The position numbers were made by a program, and so were the translations under genes. Shown here one piece after another: positions 10,666 through 23,009 of a stretch of DNA of 64,000 bases (the stretch's first letter is position 1; every line of letters starts with the position of its first letter). This DNA is from Bryoerythrophyllum caledonicum (taxonomy: Eukaryota; Streptophyta; Bryopsida; Pottiales; Pottiaceae), in contig OZ020516.1 of NCBI GenBank assembly GCA_963971425.1, positions 12,078,593 to 12,142,592 of the forward strand, read 5' to 3'. The notes under the pieces were generated by a model, which saw nothing but the letters and a program-made list of their open reading frames with translations, made no database searches and was not told the DNA's origin.

Positions 10666-10740
10666 AAGAATCCTCAATTTGTACCCTTTGCAGGAATCTT
10701 GTGAATGTGCCCTTTCATTAGAATTTAGATATGATTTTTT
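10666..10740 (-). repeat. Dispersed repeat, right part
   Basis: It contains GTGCCCTTTCATTA and matches the reverse complement of 52675-52725. It begins with AAGAATCCTCAATTTGTA, the repeat of the left-flank sequence at 7189-7207. Confidence 0.6.
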
Positions 10741-11264
10741 AAATTAAACATTAAAATACTATTATGTATTAATTATTGAAATAATAATTCCTACACATAT
10801 AATTCAAAAATAATGATTTGTACATATTGAATCTATTTGGATGAAAGTTGAAACTCTAGGGTAAATAAAGTAAATGATGCGAAAATTAACATTGTGAATT
10901 TTTTTTTATTTACTCTAAATACTTCTTTAGAGTGAATAACAAAAATATAGTAAATAATAAATACATCCATGATGCTTTTCCGCAATTTGTATGCATCAAA
11001 TGGGTTATATAATCGCCCCAGATTAATTGTACGTTGGTGCTCAGCACGAGTGATTTAGGCGGAAGTTTTTACATGCAATCGTGCGGGGTAGGTTGCATCG
11101 ATTACGGAGAGCGTTGAGCTTCCTTTCTTAGTACGTTGCAGACAGTTTCCGATCCAAAATTTAAAGTTTTAATCTACGTACATTTGTTTAACTCGAGATT
11201 GCCCTTGGCTCGTCGGTAATTATGATAGGAATTCCACTAGTTAAAAGAGAAAATTATACAATGG
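10741..11264. other. AT-rich sequence, nothing recognised
   Basis: No open frame of note, no terminal repeats and no family resemblance were found. Confidence 0.5.
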
Positions 11265-11450
11265 AGTGGTAGGTAGAGTTGGGCTAGGGCGAAGTGACCT
11301 CGTCATTGCTCCTGGTTGGGATGAATGGGCTATTCCACCGAGGTCATTCCCCCACCGATTCCTAAGGCGCCATGTTTGCCATTTACCCGTGTTTTCTAGC
11401 CTCCTAGATCCCAACTCCCATCCCATGCCATGATAATGGTTACATCATTC
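11265..11450 (+). repeat. Dispersed GC-richer repeat, copy 1
   Basis: It shares ordered blocks with the reverse complement of 40480-40645: ATTCCACC then AGGTC then TTCC, and later TAGCCTCCTAG then CCAACT then CATCCCA. Two copies in 64 kb, flanked by AT-rich DNA, suggest a MITE-like family. I did not identify terminal repeats. Confidence 0.55.
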
Positions 11451-11743
11451 CCGCTTTTCGTGTAGCCTAGTCCTCGCTAACTCTAATCATCTCTTTTCCA
11501 CATTTCTAATCCACTCTTTCCATGTCCTTTTGAGTTGTGGGTATGGTTACAACATCTCAAAGTTAATGGACATGGAAAAATGATCTTGGGGAAAAAAAAC
11601 CGCACTCAAATACCTTGCTTTTTATGAAGTCGTGAATCAGATTTTGCATTTGTACGCAACATTTTCATCACCTTTGGCACAATGGTCATAATATCACGTA
11701 GTGGGATTTGTCAACGCACTTGATTAATCACCATGTCTTAAAG

Positions 11744-12046
11744 AAGGTCGACTCTATAGGAGCCGCATCTTCTTTGACGCCGTCAACAAGGTGCTCAATG
11801 TGTACTTCAAGCAGCAGTGCTAGAAGCAATTGTGGCTGCCAATCCTTGAAAAATTGAAGTTGCGCACTGCGATTGGATGGAGGCTGGTGGAGTAGGTGTA
11901 GAGCGAGATTTAGGAACAAAAGATTAATGGCGAATACCTCAAGAGCCAAGTAGAACAATACTTGCAGACGTCATGCTTGTGGTCATCGCTCCACCACACA
12001 GCCGACCACATTTGCCTCAACTTAGAGAAGATTATCTTAAACAATT
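11744..12046 (+). pseudogene. Decayed protein-coding fragment, family not recognised
   Basis: One plus-strand frame reads as convincing protein (RSRIFFDAVNKVLNVYFKQQ, then KQLWLPILEKLKLR, AIGWRLVE, EQKINGEYLKSQVEQYLQ, and HHTADHICLNLEKII). It is interrupted by four TAG codons, each one substitution from CAG or GAG or a similar sense codon. Codon composition is GC-richer than the surroundings. No introns or start are visible. It may be a retroposed or old gene fragment. I cannot name the family with confidence. Confidence 0.5.
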
Positions 12047-14662
12047 TACTAAAAGAGCTTGTATATCAGTGCCGACATAGATAAACAATTGGAATGTGTT
12101 CATCTTGTATATTGTTGCCGTATTGAGCGAATTGAGTTACTAGAGTACTCCCAATGACATCAATATATTACTTGTTCTACACGTAGATAATCAACTAGAA
12201 GACATTATATTAAGTTGCAGAAGACCTAGTTTCATCAGTATAAACAAAGACCTATTGTGTTGCTAAATGATGAATAGCTATTCCAAAGATGAAGTGTTTG
12301 AATGAAAATACTTACCCCGGTCTCCAAAATAGGCTAGATCACCAACCACGGTACAAAAACAATATCTTGCCAATTTAACCTCAGAGAATTAAGATCATGT
12401 TTGTGTAACATGGACAACAAATATATGACCTACTTTTATTATAACGTACGTCAAACACTTACTAAAATAAAAACAAAATATCCAAAGTGGCAAAACCATT
12501 AGAAAAGAAATGAGGCATTGAAGAGACCCTGCCCCTTTAATCAAGAGGCGGGCTTAAGAGACAGCGGGCAATTTCAAAAAGTTGTCCATGACGTGACTTG
12601 TTGATTAAACAACCATCCTGCCGTTACAATTTATGCTTCCTTTGAAGCTGCCCGCCTTCAATGATTGCATTGAACAGTCAAATCTCCCCGGATAAGTTTC
12701 TTGCCACCTTCTTGCCACTTTATGCCAGCATGGTAGAGTCCCGCCATGAATTCCCGCCTTGATACTCGCCTTGATAAACTTTTGCAGACATGCTGTTTAA
12801 TTTTAGTTTACTGCAGTATAGCTTCTGCATCACATTGCAACCAGGTATGATTCCAGCCGGAGGACAAACCAGGAAGCAGTGTCTAGCGTTGAGAAATCCG
12901 TAAAAGAAATCAAGTATTGTGGTATTAGGGTTTTTTGTGGGGGTGTGAATTTCGTATCCATGTGACTGGTGCGTGCTTTTTGATCACGGAGGGTTACAGT
13001 TGATTACAGCCATCGCTAGAGTTTTTAGGAGGGCAAACCTCATCTCTCATTCAAGACCGGAGAGCACCAACCGCTGTAGCTGGTAAGCCAGTGGAAATCT
13101 CTCCTTGATTGAATTTTGAGTTAGGTAATAGAAATCTAGAGGTAACCAACATTGCATTCTTTTGTTGATTTTGCTTGTTTTTGTTTTTCCCCTCAATTGA
13201 ATTAGACCTGTCTGCAAGGTCCGTGTGTATGCTGAATCCAAACCTCAATTTCAAGTGTTTAAGAGAACGTCAAGTTGTCTTCAAATTCTCTAAATTGCTT
13301 TGAGTAAAACTGCACAGACCTTTTTTACTACAAATTTTGAGAGTTTTTATTTGCAGTGCCTTTTGCTTTGGTTGTTTTTATTGTTCTGGTGTAGATGAAC
13401 ATTGTTTTGGAGAAACTCACATCATCGGCTCGTGAAATCTCATATTATCATTTTGAATAAGGTGTACTTTCACTTTTTTTTGGCATCCAATATTCTATCT
13501 CGAAGGTGGTATTAAAGCGTTGTGTGATAAAAATTATGTGCTGTCTAGTTTTAAAGAAATCCACAAATTACAATCCTGCCATTGAGATATTGTTTAGTAT
13601 CAAATGAAAGTTTTGAGCTGGTATTCGTGTTGCTCACAGGAGACTCTGAGATGACTTATCATCAGCAAGTGGTGGAGCTTTAGCGCCTCAAACCCATGTG
13701 TATTATGCTTTATTAAGTTTTCTCTTTTAACATTTTTATCACCTTCCACTTTTCCTCGTCATGTATTCCTGAGGGTGTCTTTAATTTCAAAGAAAGTTTT
13801 TCTTGGAACTGCAACGTTCAGTACCAATTATTGGTTCCGTTCTGTACAGACTATTATGGTGAATGTGGACGATGTGGAGGCTACATGAAGGTGACAAGGG
13901 CTATATTTTCTGTCCTTGCTCCTACTCCTTGACTTGCTTATTTGATGCTCGTTTATTTGGTACTCATCTCTTTGGGCTCTCTGTGTAGGTAGATAGTGTT
14001 CATTTGAAGGACCCTCTACCCGATGTCGAGTGGAATTAAGAAATAAAAAAACAGCAAAAATCAAAGAGTGAAAACTGCATACACATTTTTTATGCTTGAA
14101 CACAATGTAGGACAGTCTTGATGAGTAGTAAATATTGAGAATGAGAATTGTAAGTGATATGCAATGATTGAATAGGATGTGTTTTTGGAAGAATTTTGAA
14201 AAGTTTCTTGTATCTTTGCAGTTGAAGCTTGAATTCTTTACATGATAGATCTTGCTCGAATTTTGTACATACATCTATATTCCTCTTCAATCATATATAC
14301 TTTTGTCCCTATCTTTCGTGACTCAATCACTGGTCATCATGTTCTGTACACAACTTGACAATTTGTGAGGAAGGAATATTCAATGGGCTTTAAGAAGTTT
14401 TGTGAGGTGGAACCAACGTTCTTTTTGTTCAGAACTGGACATATCAATTGAATGGGCTAGATTAGGTGTGTATTTCATCAGCTTCATCTTGTACTCTTGT
14501 GCTCTCAAGGTCTCATTGTTGTTTTATTTCACTTGATCTTGATTGTTCTCAATTCCGTTCACCCTCCCCAACAATGTAATTTGCTCAGCTTTGTAGAACA
14601 ATTTGTTTTTGTTTTTTGTTTTTAATTTTATACATGATGTTGATTCGAGGTGAATCTTCACA
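12047..14662. other. Upstream region of the spliced gene; no other gene recognised
   Basis: This holds a moderately GC-rich stretch (12520-12780) with repeated CCCGCC/CTTGCC words, then T-rich sequence of the kind found around plant transcript starts. It may include the promoter and an untranslated leader of the gene starting at 14663, but no element can be pinned down. Confidence 0.35.
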
Positions 14663-16468
14663 ATGGCAGATCGATACAAAATCTCAGCTACAATAGATAG
14701 AAAGTATGAGCCGTTGATTAAATCTGGACAAATGATGCATAATCAGACTCCGAGAGCTAATTTTCCTATGTTGCGAGCATTTGAAAAAAAGAACATAGAT
14801 TTGTGGACCGAAGGCTCCATATACCCGCATCATCCAATATCAAGGAAGCGACTTCTTTTTAAAAGTATTGCTGATTTGTTAGAATTTGTGGGTGATGGCA
14901 AAGATGGACTATTTGGTTATGCAGAAAGTCTATCAAAATCAGAATCTGGACTTCAGTATCGGTTGATTGAAACTAAGAGAGAGGTTGTGTCCATGAGAGA
15001 GCAACTTCAAATTTTAATGCAAACAACACAAGAAAGAGATAGGTTGTTGCATATCCATGAATTTGAGATGCGATTAAGGAGGGAGGTACAAATGAAAAAC
15101 CAATCAACCTTACAAGAATTTGAATCTATTAAAGTTGAATTGAGTAGCTTGAAGCGTGAAAATGAGGAGATCAAATCTAGTCATGCAAGCCAAATTACTT
15201 TGTTAAACATGGAGTCCTTAGAGAGTGCAAATCGGCAACTAGAAATTGAGGTGAATTTGTGGATTGAAATGGAGAGTATGAAAGACAATCATGAAAGTAG
15301 ATTAGCAGCTATCAAATCAGAGCTTAAACGCACCAAAAATATGTTGAGGCGTAGAGAGAATAGATTGTCTAAGCTGATAAAGACTCCGTATGGATATAGA
15401 ACCATTATAAGAGATAGGAAAGATTTATCCTCTTTAGCACCAAAGGGAGGCCATACAAAACGGACTATTAGGATTGCTCGTTCTATACTGGCTCCAACTA
15501 CAGCCAAACACATTAGTGCTGAAAACATCAACAACGGTACACGACAACGGCTGCATGGTAATAATCTGAACCAAGAGAAAACATGAGTAATACTTGCTGC
15601 GATGTTTTCGCAAACTGGGGTCAATGCCGCTATTCAACAACCAAAACTAAATTCAGTGCGAGTCGAGGCGGCTAACTATTATCTTGATAAAATTAGTGAG
15701 TACATGACTACTGATGCCGTCTTAGAAACTATGGATAGAAATGGAATTACTCACAATGGTTGGAAAGCGGTTTTCAAACAATATAATGGTGCAACTCGAG
15801 CGGCTGGTCAGGGTCTTTGTATTGGAGTGCTCCCCAATCCGTGGTCCATTCACCAGGCTCGTAATATTCTAAACTTGAAGCTTGCCCAATACGTCGGGAA
15901 ATACTATCATATTGATGAGACATTAGAAGTCTCTGCTACAAAAAGATGTGCAAACAAAGAACCAGTCAAAGTCAATCTCAATGAGATGAATTCATTGTTT
16001 GGGGATATTGAAATGGTGCTGCAAACGATGGTCCTTCTCTACGGCTTCACACTTATAGGTATGACTTCACTTTTGTACTATTTATTTTTGGAATTACAAT
16101 AATATGTGAAATTCTGATTAGTGTCTTTGACAAATAAAACTTCAGTATCATGATTTCAATTTGATCATTGAGATTTAGGTGTTGTTCATCACCTGAAATG
16201 TTAGCAATTTTGGAATGGGAAACTTTGGTGAATTTGTTTGCTTCTGTGCTCTTATTTTAATTTTAATTTTCAATTTTATGGCATTTATTTTCACGAGATA
16301 ATTTGCTATTTCAAATCGTATGTATGGTGACTGATGTAAGCTGGCATGCTACACATGTATTCTAAAATTTTATTAATCTCAGTTACCTCAACCAGTTTGG
16401 AGAGTGTGACGATACATGCTACATGACCAGCATTTTTAATGCATATAGGTCGCAATGGGATCATATTA

Positions 16469-16556
16469 GTGTCAAAGCCTATTATTTAGTGTCAAAGCCT
16501 ACATGTCAAAGCCTACATGTGTCAAAGCCTACATGTCACTGTCAAAGCCTACATGT
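16469..16556 (+). repeat. Short tandem repeat TGTCAAAGCCTACA
   Basis: Five to six close copies of TGTCAAAGCCTACA lie in the second intron of the spliced gene, with small insertions between copies. Confidence 0.8.
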
Positions 16557-16691
16557 CAGTGCATCATGTTCCCCCCCTAATTTCAGGACTCAATAATTGG
16601 TCATTAAAGACACACAGCGAACTCTAATTACATCATCCATGTATAGCATACAATAATGCAGTGCGACATGATCAATACCCTACGTCTCCAT

Positions 16692-16731
16692 GCTGTGTGT
16701 ATACAGACAGAAGTCTGTCAATACACACAGC
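16692..16731. other. Short strong hairpin in the intron
   Basis: GCTGTGTGTAT...CAGAC pairs with GTCTG...ATACACACAGC, giving a stem of about 17 bp with a 4-nt loop. Function unknown. Confidence 0.6.
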
Positions 16732-17052
16732 TTGCCAGTTTCTTCGTGGCACCAGACTCTCATCGTATTGATCTTGCCAATACATCTATTGCTCAATACT
16801 ACTTGTTTTGGATGCTCATCATCTCTCTGTTATAATTAGTTCTCATCGCGTGTACCTGGATGTTGAAGATTGGAATTTCAGTTCTAATTTTGTAATTTAC
16901 TAAGTACAAATTTTTTATATGTCTTTTAGAATTAGATGGCAAGCCATTGGTCTTTGTGCTAAAATTAGACAAAGCGGAGGTGGTGCATGCAGAGAAGCTT
17001 GAAAGAGTATCTATAACTATCATGAATCAAGCATAAGATCCAAACTTGAACC

Positions 17053-17259
17053 TGTAGAAATTATAAGTGAATAACATGAATCATTGTAAGTGTACGAAAT
17101 TATTTTGTATCGAATATGTAATGAGGATTACATCATATTTCAACTAAGAGTCTCATGAGATCATCTGTGAAGACACGACTCTCTGTATCTGTGTATAGAG
17201 TTGTTATGTATCTGAAGATTGCGACTAGTGTACTACTTGTGTACTATGTATATCCAACA
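17053..17259 (-). repeat. 3' LTR of copia B
   Basis: It starts TGTAGAAATT and ends TATATCCAACA on the plus strand, followed by CTCCCACT, the complement of the polypurine tract. Confidence 0.92.
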
Positions 17260-17369
17260 CTCCCACTAGGACACTAGTCTCGATGTATCATCCATCCATG
17301 TTTCATCCATTCTGCTGCTGATCTTGTCAATGCTTAGTGTTTTCAAAAGCTCTTTCTTCCTACAGCGTT

Positions 17370-17710
17370 GTCCTGTGTGTCTGTTCCTCTCGCGCGGCGA
17401 CGATGACGTCCTCTCTCTGTGCACCTTGGTGCGCCGTAGAACTTGAAGTGCGTGTTTGTGTTTCGCGGCTCTATAGTGTGAAAGACGATGTTGCAGATCT
17501 TGGGAGAGACATGTTTTTCCTCCGTGTGGTGGATCATGGCGGCGGCCATCAGCATGCGCACGAGACAGCTTGAGGTGACGATGAGGAAACTCATAACCAG
17601 TTCCACGGTTTGCTTCCTCGCCCGCGACACCAGCTGCGTGATCGGTATGTTGTTGCCTTGCTTCTGCGACAACTGCCCATTGCTCTTTGAGATTGAGGTA
17701 CCTGGTTAGT
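17370..17710 (-). other. GC-rich segment between pol and the 3' LTR, possible captured sequence
   Basis: This stretch is clearly GC-richer than the AT-rich copia B body and lies where extra genes occur in some LTR elements. On the minus strand two overlapping frames are open. One contains a hydrophobic stretch (VMSFLIVTSSCLVRMLMAAA) that could be a membrane helix. I do not recognise either product. It may be a piece of a host gene carried by the element; an env-like gene is less likely because no signal peptide or fusion features are visible. Confidence 0.4.
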
Positions 17711-17960
17711 ACACGCATTCTATACGTAGCTTTGTTAAGGTTTTGGTTGACACTTTGAATCAATTGAGTAACTTTTGTTTCTCTTGAGTTGTTTGCTGCA
17801 GGTGCTTTGTTCAAGCTGAGCGCCTGACATTTGATCATGTTAGGTCGAAGTAATGAAGTTTGACCTTAATGAAGATGTTCGTTGCGACGTAAGTGTTGTC
17901 CACACATAACTTGCTTGTGCTTTCTTGGCTTAATGAATTTTCTACTTGATGGATATGAGC

Positions 17961-18870
17961 TTACAGAGTGTCTTTGATGTTGACTTGTTTGAAAATTTGC
18001 TTCTTTGTTATCATGTTTGTCCAGCAGACAAGACCTCTGTATATGTCCAGATTCTTTATAAAAGTGGCAAACTTTTGTCTTAGATAAGTGTCGCTCATGA
18101 TTGCTTTTTGAGTGATTGAAATCTTTTGAAATATGTTTACGCCAAGTTTGTTGACTGCAGTGAGGTTGTATACGTTGATTAGGTTTTGAAAACGTTGCAC
18201 TTTGATTGGTCTTGGATAATGAACAATAAGGTTGTCTTGTATATCTCCCACTCCAAGACTTATCAAATGTCTTGATTGATTGATTGTTGTGGCAAAAGAA
18301 CTCAATAAAGGATACAAAAATTGAGAGAGTAAATCATCCGTCGTGGATAATGGATGTGATAGTTGTTTAGGGCAGCAGCCATATATACATGGTTGTGAGT
18401 AACTCCCACATAAGTGGGACGAGTGTAAAGAAGAACCAAAATGTTTGGTATAAGTGGTCAAGGCTTGAATCTTTGAAGCTAGAATCAAACACATGCCTAA
18501 ATTGGTCATACAGTGTTGATGTTTATCTTTAGGTAAAGACTTGGTTAAAATATCAGCAGTCATGTCAGATGTAGAAACATAACATAACTGAATTTTGTGA
18601 GCAAGAACCTTTTCTCTTGTAAAATGATATTGGGTGTCCACATGCTTGCTGCGGGAATGGTATTTGGGGTTTTCACTTAAAGCTATTGCACTTTGGCTGT
18701 CGCAATAAATAGTGGTAGGATTTGACTGTGAAAACCCTAATTCACATAATAATTTGCATAGCCAGACGGCTTCAGCTATAGCTTTAGCTAAGGCCATATA
18801 TTCAGATTCAGTTGAGGATAAGGCAACACTTTGTTGCTTTTTGCTACCCCATGAAATAACCCTAGTAGCC
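17961..18870 (-). pseudogene. pol: Copia B RNase H and C-terminal extension, shifted frame
   Basis: The frame downstream of the A8 tract encodes RNase H motifs (SVALSSTESEYMAL, YCDSQSAIAL, KHVDTQYHF, ADILTKSLP). It continues about 160 codons past the usual RNase H end, with no family I recognise. It is separated from the rest of pol by a one-base shift at the A8 run 18871-18878. Confidence 0.85.
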
Positions 18871-21800
18871 AAAAAAAACAATAAGCAGAAGTTGACCTAC
18901 GAGTATCTTTATCTCCCGCCGAGTCAGCATCAGAAAAACCATGGAGAATGTCTCCATTAAGTGATTTTTGATATTTGATGCCAAAAGCAAGGGTTCCTTT
19001 GATGTAGCGCATTGTTCTTTTGAGAGTTTGAATATGTGTAGGACCAGGATTTGATAAATATTGGGCTAGACTATTAATAGTATAAGCACAATCTGGTCTT
19101 GAGTTAACTTGAGCATGCATGAGGCTACCCACCAATTGAGAATATGGATAAGAGCGCAGAAGGGCTTTTTCTTCTATAGTAGAGGGAGAATCATCTTTAC
19201 TTAATCGGATGCCACATTGCATAGGTGTACTTAAAGGATTACAATTTGACATATTATATTCTTCAAGTTTATCAAGTAAATATTTTTGTTGGTGTAAGAT
19301 AGTCCAACCTTCTTGCCGATTTCGAACAATAGAATTGCCAAGTATGTAATGTATTTCGCCTTCATCCATCATTTCAAATGTCGTGTGAAGTATTGCTTTA
19401 ATTTTATGAATAAGTGAGATGTGATTACTGATAAGGATGCAGTCATCAACATAGACTGTCAAAATAGTAAATCCATCATCATTATCTTGTTTAATATAGA
19501 TGTTGGCATCAACTTCTAATCTTTTAAAGCCTTGTTGAATAAGATAAATGTCAAAACGCATGTACCAAGCTCGTGATGATTGTTTAAGGCCATATAAGGA
19601 TTTAATAAGTTTACACACCAGGTTTGAAGGGGCTGATAATCCTTCAAGGATAGACATGTATATGTCTTCGTTAATATACCCATGAAGAAAAGCGGTTTTT
19701 ACATCTAATTGATGTATTTCTAAATTGTATTGAGTGGCTAGGGCTAATAAGACTTTTATAGAGTTAAGTTTTACAACAGGAGAAAATGTTTCCATATGGT
19801 CAATGCCTTGTATTTGTGTAAAACCACGTGCTACAAGTCTAGCCTTGTATTTATCAATAGTGCCATCAGCATGAGTTTTAATCTTAAAAACCCATTTAGA
19901 GCTGATTGGTTTTCTATCAGGTGGAAGAGGTGTTAGCTTCCAAGTTTTATTTTTCTCCAAGGATTGCAATTCAGCTGTAATAGGAGCTTGCCAATGATGG
20001 CTATCAAGTCTATTTAAAGCTTCAGTAATGGTTTGAGGAGGTTCTAAAGAAATATGTGTTGACTTAGCCATATTAGCTTGATGGCAAGACTTGTGATAAG
20101 GACAAGCTCGTTTAGGTGATGATGTACTTTGGATTGACTCCAATAATCGTGTGGTTGGTTTAATGGTTCTTTTAGGGTGAGAAGAACTTACAGGAGGAGG
20201 AGGATCTCTTACAGTAGAAGTAACTTTGTCATCATCATGAGGTAAATCAGTTGTATTCTCATCTAGGGAAAGGTGTGAAAAATTCTCTATTATGTCATTG
20301 TGAGAAGGTGGATTGATGTCACTTTGTGGATAGTCCCTGTTTAAAGACTGAGTTGATAATGGTTGAGTAGATAGAGGCTGTATTTGTTGAGGTAATGTTT
20401 GTGGTTGTATTTGCTGAAGTAATGGTTGTATCTTCCTTGGAGTGATAGGTAGGTGTTTAAATAATCTAGGATCTATCAATTCTTCTTCAGCGTCATTGAT
20501 GGGAATACTTGCTCCAACATGGACATTTTCATTAAAAATAACATCTCAAGATATGACAATTTTCTTATTGTGTTTGTCCATAAGGCGATAAGCCTTTGAT
20601 TCTTCACTATATCCTAGAAAAATTGCCTCTATAGAATGGGAGTCCAATTTTCGTCTAGTCTCCTTTTGAACAAGGATATGAGATGTACTCCCAAAGATTT
20701 TTAAATATGACAAATTTGGTGGTCTACCAAACCACATTTCATAAGGTGTTTTGTTTGCTGTTATAGCTTTAGTGGGACTTCTATTTTGCAAATAATTTGT
20801 TGTTTGAAGTGCTTCGCCCCAAAATATTTTGGGTAGTGTAGCATAAGATAACATAGCTAGGATTGAGCCCACTGAAGTTCGATTTTTCCTTTCAGATAGA
20901 CCATTTTGTTGCGGTGTGTAGGCTGTAGTGAGTTCCTGTTTAATGCCTTGTGCTTTACAAAAACTATTAAATGAATGAGGCATGTATTCACCGCCACGGT
21001 CATATTGTAAAATTTTGATTTGGCAATTAGTTTGCTTTTCTACAAAATTCTTGTACAGGATGATTTTATCAAAAGCTTCAAATTTTTGTCTCATTAAGTA
21101 GATGTGACAATATCTAGATAAATCATCTATAAAGGTGATAAAATATTTACATCCAGAATGTGTACCTACTTGCATAGGGCCACAAATGTCAGAATGTATT
21201 AATCCTAAAAGTTCTGTAGCTCGTTGTCGTCCTCCTTTAGGAAATTTGCCTTTGTGTTGTTTGCCCTCAACACATGATTTGCAAAAAGTCATGTTATGTA
21301 CATCAAAAGTATCAATGCCTTTGGACATTGATTGGATTTGTTTTAATCTGTATTGATTGATGTGGCCTAGTCTTAAATGCCATAAGTCAGCTTTACTCAA
21401 ACTTTGTATTGTAGCTGGAATAGCTAATATTTTCTTATTTGGAATAACAGTTGTACCCAATTTGTATAAGTCAGGGTTTAACTTGCACTTTGCAATTGTT
21501 TGGCCTGATTTATTCAATAATATTGAAATTCCAGATTTCATACGAATTTCACCTCCAGCTCTATCTAATTGTTTGGCAAAAAATAAATTCTTCGCCAGCC
21601 CGGGTACATGTAAGACATCAGGTATGACTTTTTCCATACCATTTGAAAGTCTAATTGTAACATCACCGAGTCCTTCTATTTTATAAGATGTACTATCATC
21701 TCCTAAATATACAAATTGTTGCTCTTCATACTTTGTATAATTACTGAAGGCATTTGGTTCATGACACATGTGTTGTGTCGCACCAGAGTCTACATACCAT

Positions 21801-22738
21801 GTAGATGTAGATATTTCATTAGTTATGAGTGCAGCCACATAAAGTCTATTCGGTTTTATAACCATATTTGATTGTTTTCTCTTTTCAGCAGCTATTCTTA
21901 TTCTACAATCTTGAATTAGATGTCCAGATTTCTTACAATAGAAACATTTCTTATCAGCAAAATAATTCTTCTTCTTCTCAAAAGGTCGGGAAGAACTTTC
22001 ATCTTTTGAATTTGAATTTGAGAATTTCTTATAGTTTTTGTTATAATATTGTTTCTTATTATTATAAGATTGTTTTCTTCCAACATAAAGGGCTGATTTG
22101 TTATCCAAGTTTAAATTCATATCCTTCATTAAGGTTTCTTCTTGTATTAAGTCTGTTATCAATGATTGTAGAGTAATGCCTAGCTGCCTTCTTAAAGAAC
22201 TAATGAAAGATCGATAAGACGGTGGCAAACTCCTCATAAGAGTTAAGATTGCTTCATCATCTTGTGTTGGACATCCGGCTGCTGATAATTGCTCCAAGTG
22301 AGATCTAAAAACATGAATATGTTTAGTAATACTCTCATTTTCTTTCATTTTGAGAGTATGTAACTTATCTTTAAGATACATCTTAGTTACGGCATCCTGT
22401 GATTCAAAGACGCTCTTTAATTCTTTCCATGCTTCATTTGATGTATTGCATGATTGAATGTGTGATACCACACTATTTTCAAGACAATTGTTGATTATGG
22501 TTAGAGATATTGTATCTCTTTCTTCCCAGTTGCTAATACTTCCTGCTCCTGTGGCAAGCAAAGTTGGGGCACCTGCAGCAATTTCTGCTGCATCAGGTGC
22601 TATAGGTAAGGGTTCACTACCACTTACCACGGACCATAATTTTTCACTCTTGAAGACTAATTTCAATCTATGTTGCCAAATGTTAAAATAAGTGCCATCA
22701 AATTTAGTAATGTGGCTTATGTCAACTTTGTGAGTCAT
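18788..22738 (-). pseudogene. gag-pol: Copia B gag-pol polyprotein with one premature stop
   Basis: It starts at the ATG 22736-22738. Residues 1-200 are gag. A CCHC knuckle (CFYCKKSGHLIQDC) is at about 265-278 and the protease DSGA at about 317-320. Then come pre-integrase WHLRLGH, integrase HSDICGP / DRGGEY / TPQQNGLSERKN, and reverse transcriptase LDVKTAFLHG, LYGLKQSSRAWY, YVDD. All are in one frame except a TGA at 20546-20548, where related elements usually have Arg (CGA to TGA is one transition). The frame is lost at an A8 tract (18871-18878) just before RNase H. Little decay otherwise. Confidence 0.92.
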
Positions 22739-22997
22739 TTCTAATGCTTAATAAAATGAACTTCAAATTTATTCATAAGATTAAAGATTCAGATTGAATC
22801 AATATAATTTCCATTTTACTTATGAATTTCAATTCTATTTTAGCAGGATCAAAATTGTTTCCAATGAAGTTGTAGACTGGATACTTTTCACTAGCCTCAA
22901 TCTCCATGTAGGATTGTTGATTTATATTCATTTTCTTTTGGTATAATTTATAAGCAATTTTGCTTTTAACATTAGAAAATTGAATTCATCAAGATTC

Positions 22998-23009
22998 GCT
23001 CTGATACCA
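22998..23009 (-). other. Primer binding site of copia B
   Basis: TGGTATCAGAGC on the minus strand, directly next to the 5' LTR; complementary to initiator tRNA-Met. Confidence 0.92.

Noticed and set aside
13047..13254. Two short minus-strand ORFs
   Set aside because: Overlapping shadows in T-rich upstream sequence, with no protein character.
16440..16560. CRISPR-like array
   Set aside because: The repeats are 14 bp with almost no spacers and lie in a plant intron; a simple tandem repeat.
17266..17838. A 190-codon minus-strand ORF as a real gene
   Set aside because: Two overlapping frames are equally open because of high GC; no family and no proper start. Kept only as a possible captured segment.
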